NCBI RefSeq assembly: GCF_954871325.1
Contig: NC_088776.1
Coordinates: 14,260,052-14,324,051, forward strand
Direction of reading: 5' to 3'
Length of the DNA: 64,000 bases
From: Gordionus sp. m RMFG-2023
Lineage: Eukaryota > Nematomorpha > Gordioida > Chordodea > Parachordodidae
The first letter of the stretch is position 1. Each line of letters opens with the position of its first letter. The translations under genes and the position numbers were made by a program. The notes under the pieces were generated by a model. That model saw only the letters and a list, made by a program, of their open reading frames with translations. It had not been told where the DNA came from and made no database searches. Below, in pieces: positions 11,281 to 22,263 of the stretch.

Positions 11281-14200
11281 CTGTAATTTAGTTTTTTTTT
11301 AAATAAATAATTTATATAACAGGTGATGTTCGACTGAACCATACATAAATCGAGATTTAGGCAAAACCCTTATCGGAGGATTAAAATTTTTTTATTTTCC
11401 CGCTAACTTTCAAAAACTTGTTATAAAATGAAATCAAAAGAATTTCATTTTTTAATAAAAAAGATCATTTTTCTGGTTGAGTTATGTGCTAGACTGTCCA
11501 GCAATATTATGGGTAGACTAAAAAAAATCAACAAATTAAGGATAATCAATTTATTTTAAAAATCTATTTTGTTTGATTATCGATATTTTCCAAATTTTAT
11601 AGGTCAGCTGCCGAGTCAACCCGGGTTTTGCAGATCTTTAATTGGTATCTTCAAATTCGTCCCAAAATTCTGCTTATGGGGTTTTCAAAACACTTATCTT
11701 TTAAATGTAATAACTTAGCCAAATATAAATATTTGGGGCTATAATTTGGCTTATACATCATGTAAAAGTTAATTTATCATTTAAAATTATAACCACCATT
11801 ATATCATAAATAAATTTGTAAAAGATATGATAAATTTTCTTGAAGTACCAAAAAATCATTTTTTAAAAAAACAACCTTATTACAAAAAAAAATTATTATA
11901 TTAAAGATTTATAATGTTTTTTTTGATAATATTTTTTTTCATTTATTAACAAGATTTAAGCACTTTAGAATGAGGACCCTCTTTTATTAGTTATGAATTA
12001 AGATGATGTCGTTATAAGAGTAAATTAAAAAAATGACTCACAAGTAATTAAATTAAACTATATTTATGGAAGATCATAAATTTTATTGCCAGTATTTTAT
12101 AAAAAATATATAAACAATTGAAATGTGTGTAATTAACGCGCCACTTTTTTCGTTGAGGTAGTTTAGCGCTCTACTTTAAAAAAATAGCGGTGGTAGCTGG
12201 CTACGAATTTACAATTTTATAAAATAAATGCCCACAAAATTGTTAAAATATATTTATAATTAATTCTAAAATAATCTTTTATTTTATTTTATTTTAAAAT
12301 TTATATTTTAAAATCTGCATTATCAATCTAGTTTTCAAAATAATTTAAAATGTTGACAATAGAGATTGATGAAGATAATTTTTGTAATCGACAAAGTAGC
12401 TTCCCTAAAAAATGATAATATTATGGAATTTTCTTTTTCTGAATTCGCAAAACATATTAATCCCGATAAAAAAATTAACACAGGGTATAAATTTCATAAA
12501 AGATATTCCAAAAGGTTTTATCATTAAACAAGACTAGTAATTTCAACGAGAAAACATTTAAAAGTAATATATCCAACTTTAATATCAATGTGTGGCCCAA
12601 TCCTTAATCTTTAAAATAAAATTTGAATCAAAGCTATATCTATAATAGTTTTTGAGCTGGATGAGTTTATGTGAGTTGATTTTCTGGCCCAGTCTATACA
12701 TGGTATGTTTCAACTGAACTGGCCATAAGATATTTAGGAATTAAATATTAACATTAATTTTATCATCAGACACATCTATTTAATGTAATGATAATACTTT
12801 ATAAATTATTACCTGGATGTTAAACATGTTTAAAATTGTATACTCATCTATTTATATATTTATAAATTTTATCAAAATTTGCTAAAAAATAATGATTCAA
12901 TTCTTTGACATTTTAACCAATTTTGAGAGAAGTTGCTTCAATAGATAAAAAGTCAATAAAAGCCTATTATATTTTTTGAAAATTAATTTATAATCTGAAT
13001 TTTCTAAGGGTAGCTGGCGTGGTGCTGGCTATGTGTCTTGATTTTATATTTTTAAAAAAAATTTGCTATGGGAGGAGGATTCCACCCGCTGGCGACCGGC
13101 GATTTGATTTATTAGAATAGAATAAAATATATTTAAATAAAAATAATTAAAAGTCATCTAAAAGAGATTGCTTTTTTACATTATAATTATTGAACCATGC
13201 AATTAATAACATTTCAGTCATTCCATGTCACATGAGCAAGAAAATCGAGATTTTAGGCCGACTACTTTCAATTTGGATAAAAATTTGTAAGCATGTTATA
13301 TATGTCCTAGTAATATCTGAAACGAAATTTTAGCTCATTAGTTTAATAAATTTGGACTGCGCCAATAACCCAATATACACAATTATCACCCTATCTATTA
13401 TATAAACATATAAATTCATTATAAAACATTAATTACATTATAACCATTAATGTCTAATTTACTGGAGATTAAAGGTACAAAATCGGGTTTTTTAAATATT
13501 TTACTGATGTTAAATAATTAGTTTTAAATTAAAGGCTAAATTATTTCAAATATTTATAATATTAAACTAAGTCAATAATTGATAATTATGGGGAAAATAT
13601 CGAAATTAATTTATTAAAAATTCAAATATATTATGAGCTCCAATTTTCAAATTTTTATTTTCTATAATTCTTTTACTATTTTCTAATATTTCTACAATAA
13701 TTAATACGGCTAGATAATTATTTAAAATATTACGAATTATCTATCAAAAAACTTCTAGATGGCGCTATATGAACACTTCAATGCGATAAAAGGTTTTTCC
13801 TATCGTTAAATATCATTTTAAGGCATTATAATTGAATTAAGAGTAATCATGCATATTGGAAAAGCATTTTTCTAGAATATTTATTCTTAAATATGGCTAA
13901 AAAAAATTTTCACATAGATTTTGACCAAAATAATATTATAAGTCTCGAGATTTGGCAAATAGAGGCTCAAACCTTCTGCCATCTATGAGCAAAATCTTCC
14001 GGCTTACATAATATTATTTTGGCTAAAATCTTAATAGGGTTATTTAAAAAAAATCGACTAAAATCAGGCTATTTAACAACATTACCCTTGAAATAATTTT
14101 AAACGATTAAAAAGGCCTTATTGCATTGAAATGTTTTTTTTAGAGGTCTGCATTGGGGGATTTTTAGCCCGCCCACGCTCGCCCGCCTAATTTCTGGAGG

Positions 14201-16300
14201 GCGTGTTCGGGGTTTTTTTAAAATATTTTTACCATTAGGCGGGTGGCAGTCGGGTTAAATTAAATTGAAAAGTGGGGGTGGGGGCAGGGTAAATTTTTAA
14301 TATTTTTTTAGGCGAAATGAGCAGAACAGACTTCAATTTATTTGAAATAATAGTTTTATTTTATAATATTGCATATTATATATGTTTTAATTAAAAATAT
14401 ATTAAAATAAATATATAGAGCCATTAAAATAATTTTAAAACAATAGGTGGGCAGGCGGGTTAAACAAAATTTATAAAAAAAATTCAAAACAAATGGGCGG
14501 GCTTTTTGGCCAAAAACCCACCCATTGCAGACTTATAGCTCATATATAGTACCATCTATACGTTTTTAATACATTATTTGTGATATTTTTTATATAATTA
14601 CCCAGATGTGCTAATTTAAGAAATTATTAGAAAAATAGTAAATGAATAGAAGATAAAATTTGAAAAATTGAAACTCATAGTAATAATCATTTCAAAATAT
14701 TAATTTGAAATTTTTTACTGAACAGATATTTTTAAAAATTTAATTTTGATGCCCCCCTCCCTCCCCTTTAATTATCAAATTTTGACTGACAGGTATTAAT
14801 ATTAGATTCAATATTCAAACTTATTTGTTTTTAATTTTAAACTAATTAATTAATATCAGTAAAAACTAAAAATTGATTTCTGTACCTTTAATTCTCCATA
14901 TCAGGTAATATAATTAATTTTTATCAAAATTGAAAGGGGTCAGCTAAAAGATGTTTGATTTGACATGGAATAACCCTAAAATAAATTAAAATTAAATATC
15001 ATTTGATAGTTTTCACTATTCATTTAATAACTATTCATATCAATCTCAGTGTAACAAATTTAGTTTCATAATTTTATATGGTTTTGGAGAATTGTAATAA
15101 AATTATAAGAGCTGGCTAAGCCTGAAGCCCAGTTTGGGTGCACAAGTCTGATTTTAATTTTTAGGAATACACAGGTCGGGCCTAAAAAAATGTTTTTTCA
15201 ATTCCCAGGCTGGTTCCTAAAAAATATTTTCGAAAAAAAACCTGGACCCAAAGTCATATATTTTAAATCACCATTATTAGCTAAAAAAATTTAAAATAAA
15301 TGTAATATTTTAAAACATCTGGACCAGACCAAAAAATTTTTTAAAATAAAGAATCCAGTCAAGGCTGGGCATGAAAATAAAAAAAACCAAGGCAGGTCGA
15401 AAAATTTTTTAAATTCAAGTCAGGTAGTTAAAATAGTATCTCTGCAGGTCTCTGAAGGTCATACCATAAATATATAAGTATTATTCTTAGTTAAAAATAT
15501 AAGTTTTGGCTTATTTGTATAAAATGATTAATCCCAAACCATTTTAGTTAAGTCTATTTTTAAAATATAGTTTTTTTAATTAATGATAAAATGTTCTAAT
15601 ATTGCTGATACATTTTTAGCATTGGTGGCTAAAATAATATTTATGAATTTGTTTTTCAATAATGTAAGATGAGTATAACTAAATGGGTTAAAAAAATTGT
15701 AAAAGTTTTTGTTAAATTACTAAAGCAGGCTTAGCAAAAACCGTTTATATATGTAAATATATTTAAAATAAATCAAAAATAAACCTGAAATTATAATATT
15801 TCCTTTGTCAATAGTTTTTATGGTTACACTAATATCTGCATCTGTATGACCAGGAGTAGAAAATATATTAATAGTTTCATTTATTTTAAAATTATCATTC
15901 TTCAATAATTAAAATTATCTAACCATTTAAAATTTATACTTTAATAAATGGTCCTTCAAAAAACATATCTACACAAGAGATATCATGACCAACAATATGT
16001 TTATCTGCATTGAGAAATAGATTTAGGTTACCTACATGGTCAGAATGGCAATGGGTACAAACAACCAAATTAATTTCATTCGTTAAAATATCAAATTCCT
16101 TCATTTCTTAAAATAATTAATTTTTCAATTAATGCTATAATACTCGAAATTATATATTCTTTATCCCATGGGTTACCAACATCTACTATAATGATAGAAG
16201 TTCCTCTTATAATAGTTATCGAACAATCAGCTTTTTGATAACCATCGCAAATATTTGAGTAACCCTCTTTCAAAATCAAGATTTCATATCGATCGCACAT
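11102..16300 (-). CDS. MBLAC1: MBLAC1-like metallo-beta-lactamase protein, four exons, complete
   Basis: This is a small metallo-beta-lactamase-fold hydrolase. Human MBLAC1 is reported to act on histone pre-mRNA, and the worm relative SWIP-10 affects neuronal homeostasis; the role here is inferred. Exons join as 16300-16144, 16106-15940, 15899-15785 and 11280-11102 (minus), giving 205 residues in perfect phase. Metal ligands are present: THCHSDH (His71, His73, Asp75, His76), His126 in STPGHT, Asp148 in ISGD and His190 in IIPGHGP. Other family landmarks are VDVGNPW (IVDTGGPW in human) and the end LADHIIPGHGPMF. It is shorter than human (266 aa) because the N-terminus and C-terminal tail are reduced. 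The ATG at 16300 precedes YEILILKEGY, matching the family start. Introns 1 and 2 are 37 and 40 nt; intron 3 is 4.5 kb and full of transposons. Confidence 0.88.
11281..13214. other. First part of MBLAC1-like intron 3
   Basis: This is AT-rich intron sequence. It contains a GC-rich patch at 12135-12210 with GCGCTA/TAGCGG words like that at 4660-4765, probably an element fragment. No gene was seen. Confidence 0.45.
13880..14095. mobile_element. Degraded MITE of the GATTTGAGCCG family
   Basis: The right end reads AATCGACTAAAATCAGGC then TATTTAACAACATTA, and the interior has AATAATATTATAAG and GCCATCTATGAGCAAAATC, as in the sister copy at 46961. The left end is not clear. Confidence 0.5.
14141..14537. 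mobile_element. Non-autonomous element with GC-rich ends (AGGTCTGCA family)
   Basis: The left end TAGAGGTCTGCATTGGGGG and the right end CACCCATTGCAGACTTATA are inverted. Inside each end are GCCCGCC/GGCGGGC blocks in an otherwise AT-rich core. Related copies lie at 15109-15455, 29600-30160, 40116-40310, 43655-44059, 47362-47603, 48305-48560 and 49539-49687. Confidence 0.65.
15109..15455. mobile_element. Second copy of the AGGTCTGCA family
   Basis: The left end has AGCCTGAAGCCCAG and GGTCGGGCC. The right end has CAAGGCAGGTCG and closes CTCTGCAGGTCTCTG. It lies in intron 3, just downstream of exon 3 of the MBLAC1-like gene. Confidence 0.55.
15785..15899 (-). CDS. MBLAC1: MBLAC1-like exon 3
   Basis: It encodes NDNFKINETINIFSTPGHTD, then ADISVTIKT and GNIIIS, and ends TCA-G in phase 1 before GTTTATTT. 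PGH supplies a metal-ligand histidine. Confidence 0.87.
15940..16106 (-). CDS. MBLAC1: MBLAC1-like exon 2 with metal-binding motif
   Basis: It encodes KEFDILTNEINLVV, then CTHCHSDHVGNL, the HxHxDH zinc motif, and ends FFEGPFIK in phase 0. A 40-nt intron (15900-15939, GT to AG) follows. Confidence 0.88.
16144..16300 (-). CDS. MBLAC1: MBLAC1-like exon 1
   Basis: It encodes MCDRYEILILKEGYSN through NPWDKEYIIS and ends in phase 1 at TCG-A before GTATTATAG. The 37-nt intron spans 16107-16143. Removing it gives exactly the human spacing between the GGPW-type motif and the LVV-TH-H motif. Confidence 0.85.
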
Positions 16301-16737
16301 GCTGTTAAAATTATTTGACCATATGATGGCAATTAATTTATTTTTCGGTGTAACTTAACTTAGAATTGACAGGTAAATTGAGAATGGACAAACTGAGAAT
16401 TGACAGGTAAAATTTATTTTTATTTTATAGCCTATCCAATGACATAATTGAGCCTATCAATTTTATTTTAAAAATATAAATAAAATGTTTTTATTATATA
16501 AATCAAATTTATCCAAAATTAATTTTATCTAAATAAATAAAATAGAATATAGAAGAAATTGTAGTCCATATATTTAAAATATGTATAGAACAAATATGTT
16601 ACATAGAAAATATAATCCCCATAATAAATTTTAAAAATCATAAATATATTTCCGTTAGATGGCGTAATAGACTAAAAATTTAGTTTTTAAAATTTGAATT
16701 ATAGAAGCATTAATCTTTACTTTGGATTAATTTATTT
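16301..16737. other. 5' flank of the MBLAC1-like gene
   Basis: This is AT-rich, with the short direct repeat GAGAATTGACAGGTAAA-type words at 16361-16410. It would hold the promoter of the minus-strand gene. No defined motif was recognised. Confidence 0.35.
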
Positions 16738-17300
16738 GGTACAAACTGATATAAACATAAAATGAAAAATATTTTAAGTTTCTGTCCTTATTTTTTGAGT
16801 TATGATGTCAATTCTCAGTTTCGTCAAAAAATCTTAGATTTTTGGGATTTTAAAAATATTTTATTTTTTGACTCATTTTGTGTAAACTTACTAATATAAA
16901 CATAAAATGAAAAAAATTTTAAGTTTCCTTCATTATTTTTTGAGTTATGATGTCAATTCTCAGTTTAGTTAATTTTTTTTAGATTTTAAGGATTTTAAAA
17001 ATATTTTATTTTTTTTACTCATTTTGTGTAAACTTACTCATATAAAAATAAAATTAAAAAAATTTTAAATTTCGGTCATTATTTTTTAAGTTATAATGTC
17101 AATTTTCAGTTTAGTCAATTTTTTTAGATCTTTGGGATTTTAAAAATATTTTTTTTTTAAACTCATTTTGTGTAAACTTACTCATATAAAAAAATAAAAT
17201 ATTTTTAAAATCCCAAAAATCTAAAAAAAATTGACTAGACTGAGAATTGACATTATAACTCAAAAAGTAATGAAGAAAACTTAAATTTTTTTTTATTTTA
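16738..17300. repeat. Tandem repeat (about 130-140 bp unit) with an inverted end
   Basis: About three and a half direct units share GATGTCAATTCTCAGTTT, GGGATTTTAAAAATATTTT and CATTTTGTGTAAACTTACT. The last part (17190-17300) is in inverted orientation (TGAGAATTGACATTATAACT), so the array ends in a fold-back. The motif GAGAATTGACA also occurs just upstream at 16360-16405. Confidence 0.75.
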
Positions 17301-18013
17301 TGTTTCTGATTTAATTAAGAAAAAGGACAATTAATATTATTGTAAATCGAAATTCAAACCCATTTAAAGGGTGTTGCTAGAAAGTAAATTTTTATATTAT
17401 GAAGATGAAATTCAAAAAAATTTACATTTTTAAACCCTAGATGAATTCAGAATATATCAATTGACAATTTAAAAGAGGAGCATTAGAGTAAAATTTGAGT
17501 GTTGGGATATTGGGATATATATTTATAATTGAATTAATAAAAAGGACATTTATTATTATTCCAAAACAAAGTTTATTATTTAAAAGGGAGTTGTAAGAAA
17601 GTAAATTTTTAGTATCTTGACAATGAACTAAAAATAATTAATAACACAATTATAAAAGGGGGAGCAGTTGGAATTGTTTATATTTTTATTATGTAAATCT
17701 ATACTTAAATGAATTATAAATAAATTAAAGCAAAAGATAATATATTTAACTTTATAATTTTTTGTTTAATTTATTCTTGAAAATGAGGTTTTCAATGGCA
17801 ATATAATCAGGTGAGCACTTTGCTCATAGGCTGCGATAAAATGCTGACTTTTGAGATCGGTCAAAAATAATTATATTTTATTATTCTTTATCATATAAGT
17901 TGTGACTTTTTCTTAACATATTCATATATTTTATAAATTAAAGGTTATCATATTGTTTTAACACTTAGAATATCAAATCAAAAGATGATTATCATTTAGA
18001 AATTTCTGTTTAA
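17301..18013. other. AT-rich spacer, no gene seen
   Basis: No coding or element termini were recognised. Confidence 0.4.
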
Positions 18014-18043
18014 CTAGTAGAAAGCCCGTCAAAAATGACGGGG
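18014..18043 (-). other. Possible Helitron 3' terminus (hairpin plus CTAG)
   Basis: Read on the minus strand, a hairpin with 7-bp stem CCCGTCA/TGACGGG and 4-nt loop is followed 7 nt later by CTAG and then T. This is the layout of Helitron 3' ends, which insert between A and T. The 5' end was not located, so the body (presumably toward higher coordinates) is undefined. Confidence 0.4.
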
Positions 18044-18951
18044 AATGAGATTTTTATTCATTTTTTATGATAGATGTCATGCCAGGTTCATCCAATATTA
18101 GGAAGCATCCAAGATCTTATAATTTAAAAAAAGTTTATCAAGCCCAGCTCAACCCTTGATAATTTGTAAAAGATATTCCCAAGTCAGGTGCAAGCTAATA
18201 TTGATTTTGAGGTTCCAAGCCCAGTCCTACCTATTATAATTTTAAAAATTTTTTCCCGCCTCGGAGATAGTTAAATTTTTAATATCATCACATGAACGGG
18301 AAATTCTGATTTACCAATTAGTCTAATATGGAAAAAAAACATGTAAATTAGGTATTAAGGGTAATTGGGAAGGCCTGGGCAACCACTTATTAGAGAATCA
18401 TGACAAATAAAATAAAAATAACCGACTCTTGTACTTTTTTGTAATATGATCAATTAAAATTATATCTAAAAAATATGTTGTTATAGGGAGATAAATTTAA
18501 TGCATGTCTTGCATTTCTGAAATTATTTGTCAAAGAATTTGATAAGGGATATATATTTTTTTATGTTAAGTAAAAAAAATGCTGTCTATTTAAATTACAA
18601 AAATGCCATTAAACACTAATGAAACTTATATGCAAATTATTTATGTATTTTTTATGATATTTTTTTTTATTGACATATAAATTTAGGATAATTTTTTTAA
18701 AAATAATGAGGATTATTTATTATGTATTTGATAAAATTAAGAACAAATACTTGTTGACATTTTAATTTTTGATGGAAAAAGCGACAAAATAAATCTGGGC
18801 GGTCGTCTGGAGAGGAAATAATTAATGTATAATTTTATATCATTTAGGGTTGTAGATGAAAGTGATGACGGATTAACAAAGCAGTGTACAAAACACATTA
18901 GGTCCTGATAAAGATGATATGCCTATGCCTTGGGATACTGGTAAAAGAAGA

Positions 18952-19325
18952 ACGCAAAATGATATTTCTGTCAATGTCAGCATTGGTATCCCCCTCTAAA
19001 ATAGAATCATAAACGACCATGTTAACTCAACCATAAAACGGTCGTAAGTATTGTTATAATGGCCACGACAGAACTACTGCATATATTTCTATTAATAAAA
19101 TTGATTAAATTGGCCGTACTTTACATTCAAGTTTGAACACGCAAAACGATATTTCTGTCAATGTCAGCATTAGTATCCCCTTCTAAAATAGAATCATAAA
19201 CGACAATGTTAACTCAGCCATAAAACGGTCGTAAGTATTGTTTTAAAGGCCACGACAGAACTACTGCATATTTTTCCATTAATAAAGTTGATGAAATTGG
19301 CCGTACTATACATTCAAGTTTGAAC
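18952..19325. repeat. 187-bp tandem duplication
   Basis: Two adjacent copies start at 18952 and 19139 (ACGCAAAAYGATATTTCTG). They are nearly identical, differing at scattered bases. Each holds a potential hairpin ACGACC...GGTCGT around the words ATGTTAACTCA and CCATAAAAC. No open frame was found. Confidence 0.85.
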
Positions 19326-19827
19326 ATTCCTCTAAATATTCATGAAAGTTTCTCAGAGAATCGGATAAACTAATATTTATATTAACTCCTAGTGAAGTGA
19401 ATGATAGTACAGAATTAAATGTTTATATTTGTTAAAAAATAGGCGGAGGCATATGGATTGTGGTAGTGGTGATAGTATAATTTGGAGAACTGGGTGAAAA
19501 TAAAATAAACATAGATATAAAACATAAGATAAAAAAAAAATAAAAATAAACCTCCAGATGAGTTCATTTCAAGCGTAGTTCTTTATTATTTTGTCTACCA
19601 GTAACTCTAGAATGGGAGGCGTTTGTTTAATCGTCATTATTTTCTTTGCTTATCTTTAATAATAGATTCATCAGTTTTGTAGCAATGTGAGGGATTAGGG
19701 TTAGCCTAGACAAATAAAGAAATCAGGCAAAAATATAAATAAACTATTGTTGAAATTAAACAAACATTAAAATAATGTAAAACCGATAGATGGGTCAATA
19801 TTAGATGCATATATCTAGTAGTTGGAG
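19326..19827. other. AT-rich spacer, no gene seen
   Basis: Nothing recognisable on either strand. Confidence 0.4.
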
Positions 19828-20259
19828 GGCTATCATCAAAAAAAATTTTTGGGGGACTTATCAAGCCTATTATGATATTCTAAAAGTTAAAAAATAACAT
19901 GATGAATGAAATGCTATTAAGATTAAGGTTAATTAATTGTAAGGTAATTAAAAAATAAGATTAAAAAAGGGGGGAAAAAAGAAGGTATAAATTATTATAT
20001 TATAAAAATAATAAAAATTAAATTAAAGGAATTGATAAGGTTTGGCTATTATCAAAAAAAAATTTTGGGGGACTTATCAAGCCTATTATGATATTCTAAA
20101 AGTTAAAAAATAACATGATGAATGTAATGTTTTTAAGATTAAGGTTAATTAATTGTAAGGTTTTTAAAAAATAAGATTAAAAAGGGGGGGGGGGAAGAAG
20201 GTATAAATTATTATATTATAAAAATAATAAAAATTAAATTAAAAGAATTGATAAGGTTT
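19828..20259. repeat. 216-bp tandem duplication
   Basis: Two near-identical copies start at 19828 and 20044 (GGCTATYATCAAAAAAAA). Both contain GGGGGACTTATCAAGCC, a poly-G run and AATTGATAAGGTTT at the end. Confidence 0.85.
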
Positions 20260-20895
20260 TGAGAAATAGTGGTTAATAGATAATAGAGATAGAAAGAAAA
20301 GAATGAGATAATAAAATTTAGTGATAAATAAATTCATTAAGGGAGGGGAAAAAATAAAGAAAGAGTTATTAATAAGGATTGGAGATTATAAATAGGTTAG
20401 GATAAGAATATTTAAATATTTGAATATACTTGGTTATCTTCTTAATTATTTGTTATGAAAGAAAAATATGAGTATAAAAAATTGTAATGTAAGTACTGAC
20501 AAAAATTGTGAGTATGTTCAAAATAAATATACAAGTTAAATTTCTTGTAGAGATTTCATTGATGTGTTATTGATAATATGAGATGAAAAATGATAAGGTA
20601 ATCTAAAAAATAAAGAAAGGATCAAGTGAAATAAAAAGTTTAATTCATATTTACAAAGTTGAGGGAATATTGTTTTTATTAATTCAAAGATGATTTTTCA
20701 AATCTCTCAATCCATGTTAGGTATGTGTACACGTACATCATCAATTCTCGAAATTCCATTCATCTGTTTGTATAAAATAAATAAATAAAAAAAATAAAAA
20801 TAAATACGTACCGATGACATGACGTAGCGATGACATGACATCAGATATTTAATGTTTTTTTTTATTTTTGCAATAAAAAAAAGGTTTTCCGTTTA
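20260..20895. other. Spacer left of the Tc1/mariner element
   Basis: AT-rich. A short GATGACATGACGTAGC repeat lies at 20813-20835. No gene was seen. Confidence 0.4.
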
Positions 20896-22263
20896 CAGTG
20901 AAAAGGGGGATATTTTTTACCAGATGTTAAAACAAAATGAAAGGATATTATTATATTTTTATTTTAATGATACTAAAACATTAATCTATGTTAAAAAAAT
21001 ATTAAACAACTTTTTCAAAAAATGCCGCACTTGAAGTTTATAATTAAAAAAACTTTTTTAACATAAAAAAAAACATATTTTTTCACATATTTTTTCACAT
21101 ATTTTTACATATCATTTAAAAAATTTAATATTTTTGTATATTTAATTTAATATTAATTAATTTTTCAATCTTTACATATATAATGTTTAATATAGACTAC
21201 TTACTTTATAATTTTAATAACTCTCCTTTACCCCCAAGTACTTCTGTAAATTATTCTTTGCCAATCTCAGATGGGAATGATATGGAAAATTATCAATCAC
21301 ATTCTAACATTTCTGCAAATAATAATTCTTTAGCAACTATTAATGAAAATATAAATCATTCTCAAGTATCCTCCATTCCTAAACCCAAAAGAACATACAA
21401 TTGTTGGAACAAAGATAAAATTAAAATGGTAATGAAAATGAAAATTTTAGCAATGCCAGAAGAAGAACAAATGAAGATTAAGGACATTGCTAAATTTGTT
21501 AATATGTCGAAGGCTCAATACATAAAATAAAAAGGGATTCATTCCCAGAAATTATTGGTGAGCCCTTAAAAGAATTCTCTCTTAAACAAAGAGGGAAAAA
21601 ATAAAAGACACAGCAAACATTGAAAGGCAAATTATGTATTTGCTAATGGACAATAATACCTTCACGGTGAAGGATATAATTGAGAATTTGCCTTCTGGTT
21701 CGCCAAAATATATTGGAACCATAAGGACATATATCAAAAACATCCGATGGTCCAAAAAAAAGAGCTGGAAAAGAACCAGATCGCAGGAATACACCAGGAG
21801 CTATCAATATTTGGCAGGTGTATTGCCGAAAATTTCTGAACATCTCCAGAGAAAGACTCTATTTTCCCGACTAAACAGGCATCAATTTTCATGTTGTACC
21901 TGTCTATGCTTGGGCACCACTCAATGTGAGACTAACAATAAAGGTTCCACCCTCAAAAGGGAAAAATGTAACTGTACTTTGCTGCACTATAAGAATTTGT
22001 GGAGTTATACATTATAAAATCATCGAAGGATCATATAATGGTATATTATTCCGAAATCCGTTAATGGAGATTATTAGTATGTTACCACCAGATGCCATCT
22101 TAGTTATGGATAATGCTTCTATACATAAAAGTCATCTAATTAATGCCTTTAAAGAGAGAATAGAGTATCTCCCCCCATATTCACCACAATTGAACTCAAT
22201 TGAAAATTTTTTGGGGGTCTTCAAAAACAAATATAGGTCATTAATTCCCAGACCAAGCACAAG

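Larger units (their letters stand above)
13215..14976. mobile_element. Long-TIR element related to 1567-3539, with nested insertions
   Basis: The left end CAGTCATTCCATGTCA and the right end TGACATGGAATAACCC are inverted copies. Inward, both arms carry GGCCGACTACTTTCAATTT-like and AATTAAAGGTACA words. The left arm is stretched relative to the right. It shares terminus and subterminal words with the element in the LINE. Two smaller elements are inserted in it (13880-14095 and 14141-14537). Confidence 0.65.

Noticed and set aside
15720-16300. Bacterial contamination as source of the metallo-beta-lactamase gene
   Set aside because: The gene has four phased introns and matches animal MBLAC1 spacing, and a 4.5-kb intron holds the same transposon families as the rest of the window.
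21582-21843. Minus-strand open frames inside the Tc1/mariner element
   Set aside because: They overlap the transposase on the opposite strand and have no recognisable content.
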